Assembly (NCBI GenBank): GCA_018873225.1
Contig: JAEILZ010000001.1
Coordinates: 4,588,001 to 4,652,000, forward strand
Direction of reading: 5' to 3'
From: [Phialemoniopsis] sp. UDSM-2020
Lineage: Eukaryota; Ascomycota; Sordariomycetes; Thyridiales; Thyridiaceae
Length of the DNA: 64,000 nt
Shown: positions 62,575-64,000 of the stretch, one piece after another
Layout: the number at the start of each line of letters is the position of its first letter
Numbering within the stretch: position 1 is the first letter of the stretch
The notes under the pieces: model-generated
What the model saw: the letters and a program-made list of their open reading frames with translations, nothing else
What the model was told of the DNA's origin: nothing
Database searches by the model: none
Position numbers and translations under genes: made by a program

Positions 62575-64000
62575 CTACTGAGCCTTGACCGCAGTCTGGG
62601 GAACAAGAATGGCCCACTCGCCGTTGAGATCCGGGACGGTAAGGGACCACTCGTTCTCCTCCTCCTCAAACTCGAACTCGCCCAGCCCCGTGGTGACAAA
62701 CTGGTTCGTGGCCGCGTCCAGCTTACCGATGACACCCTTGCTGGCGTCGATGGCGCCCTTGACCGCCTCGGTAAAGATGTAGTCGACCTTGAGGATGTCG
62801 CCCGTGGCGGGCTTGCCCTGAGCCTTGATGTTGAAGGTCTGGCCGTCGACGTAGAGGAAGCCGGCGGGAGGGGCGAGGGTGGCGGCCTTGTTGACAACAT
62901 TGATGGTGTTGGCCGCAGTGCCGTTGTACTCGACCTCAAGAGAACCAGCGATCTGTGTGGACATGTGGTTAGTTTCAAGTGTTGACTTGAATGCATAAGG
63001 GGGGGAACTTGACTTACATCAGCCGGGAAAAGGATGTCTTGCTTAGAGTTACCGCCCTGAACAGCGATGTTCTTCTTGAACGCGCCAGTCAGGTCGATCT
63101 CGCCAGCCTTCTCACCCTCCTCCGTCTTACCACCGGTCTCCGCACCGGTCTTGCCTCCAGCCGTGGCGTTGCCCGCAGTGGCCGCAGCCGCAGGAGTGAA
63201 GATGGCCCACTCGCCGTTCAAGTCCTTGGCCTTGAGCGTGACTTCATTCTCGTCGACTTCGAACTCCAGCTCGCCAATGGCGGCACCCGTCAGGAACACC
63301 TTGTTGCCGGCGCAAAGCTTGCCGACAGTGCTCTTGGACAGATCCACGCCTGCGAGACCGGCGCCTGTTGTACGTGGTGTTTAGTCAGTGATTCCACTTC
63401 TGTAGAAATGACAAGTCCTGGTCGGTACTCACTCGCTGTGTCAAAGATGTAGTCAATCTTGCCCAATGTCAAGTTGGCGCCTCCCTCCTTCAAATTGACA
63501 GTGAAGGAGGTAGGGTCCAGGAACTTGAAGCCGTCAGGAGCCGCACCACCTGGAGCCTTGTTCTGAGCCACGTCGAGGGTTGCCCCTTGAGCGTTCTGGA
63601 ACTCGACCTCAAATTTGCCCACGATCTGAAGCTGGTCAGTGATGGGTACGTCCATTGTCAGTCTTCGATGTCACTTACCGCCGCGAACTCGGTGTCTTGC
63701 TTGATGTCGCCACCTTGGAGCTGGACAGTCTTGCCGAATGTTCCTGTTTGAACAATCTCGTTCTTGTCCTCCTCCTCGGCTTTCTCGCCACCTGCAGCAC
63801 CACCGGCCGCGCCGCCCGCTGCACCACCTGCCGCACCGCCTGCTGCCGCACCGGCTCCCGCACCACCAGCATTCTTCTTCTTGCCTCGGGTTTGTAGTAG
63901 TTCGGCCACCGAGCGAGGGTAGACCTGGTTAACGACGTGTCGGGACTTGACAATGCTCGTGTCTTGGGAGGCGGGCGTCGGCAGGCCGAAGACGGCAGAC
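62575..64000 (-). CDS. Secreted two-module protein (5' end outside window)
   Basis: Four visible exons (63679 to the window edge, 63433-63625, 63018-63364, 62575-62952) join in frame; the start lies to the right of base 64000. The first readable residues, S-A-V-F-G-L-P-T-P-A-S, look like the end of a signal peptide. A short basic stretch and a G/A-rich repeat (A-A-G-G)n lead to module 1 (G-K-T-V-Q-L-Q-G-G, F-L-D-P-T-S-F-T-V-N, L-G-K-I-D-Y-I-F-D, D-L-N-G-E-W-A-I-F). A Gly/Thr linker precedes module 2 (V-Q-G-G, V-D-G-Q-T-F-N, L-K-V-D-Y-I-F-T, D-L-N-G-E-W-A-I-L). The introns (63626-63678, 63365-63432, 62953-63017) are GT-AG. I do not recognise the fold; it is clearly a duplication of about 135 residues. 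An extracellular protein is inferred. Confidence 0.8.
63788..63867 (-). repeat. Gly/Ala coding repeat (AAGG units)
   Basis: Consecutive 12-nt units encode A-A-G-G several times within the first visible exon of the two-module secreted protein. The unit bases vary at third positions, so the repeat is old or codon-diversified. Confidence 0.8.

Overview
The window looks like chromosomal DNA of a filamentous ascomycete (Pezizomycotina, most likely Sordariomycetes). The evidence is protein-coding genes on both strands separated by 0.3-4.6 kb, short introns (mostly 50-90 nt, GT-AG) with CTAAC/CTGAC-like branch sites, GC-rich third codon positions, and fungal marker genes (ATG11, NHP6, an OSBP/KES1 homologue, tandem DUF3433 membrane protein, fungal AATase). 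No operons, rRNA, tRNA, CRISPR or intact transposon was recognised. All exon boundaries are my own reading of splice signals and frame continuity; no alignment was run.

Layout. 1-8 kb: the end of a small heat-shock protein gene, a SAM methyltransferase, LSM6, a BTB/POZ protein whose frame stays open past a TAG, and a possible nucleotidyltransferase-fold protein with a duplicated C-terminal module. 8-20 kb: a large disordered single-pass membrane protein, an alcohol acetyltransferase-like enzyme, a membrane protein that may carry a frameshift, a calcineurin-like phosphoesterase, and mitochondrial ribosomal protein bL9m. 20-31 kb: ATG11 (four exons, including a separate 48-codon last exon), a CENP-H-like kinetochore protein with a probable GC-AG intron, and a 1395-residue tandem DUF3433 membrane protein. 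31-38 kb: two long stretches without convincing genes flank NHP6. 38-50 kb: an unknown 490-aa protein, phosphoglucomutase, oligoribonuclease REX2, a Gfo/Idh/MocA oxidoreductase, a bacterial-type AroM protein, and a small 2EXR/DUF7730-like protein. 50-64 kb: a four-TM membrane protein, a UBP16-type membrane-anchored deubiquitinase, an oxysterol-binding protein, a ten-exon membrane protein, a secreted DUF3472-like protein, and the 3' part of a secreted protein made of two tandem copies of a ~135-residue module.

How the genes relate. Most are independent housekeeping genes (mRNA decay/splicing, mitochondrial translation, autophagy, kinetochore, chromatin, sugar phosphate metabolism, RNA turnover, sterol/lipid transfer, ubiquitin removal). 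The accessory-looking parts are the AATase/membrane-protein stretch (12.7-16.5 kb), the AroM/oxidoreductase pair (45-48 kb) and the secreted/membrane group at the right end (58-64 kb). No complete biosynthetic cluster or defence-like system is visible. The strongest leads are the possible nucleotidyltransferase family at 6.2-7.9 kb, the interrupted BTB gene, the frameshifted membrane protein, the AroM gene and the tandem-module secreted protein.
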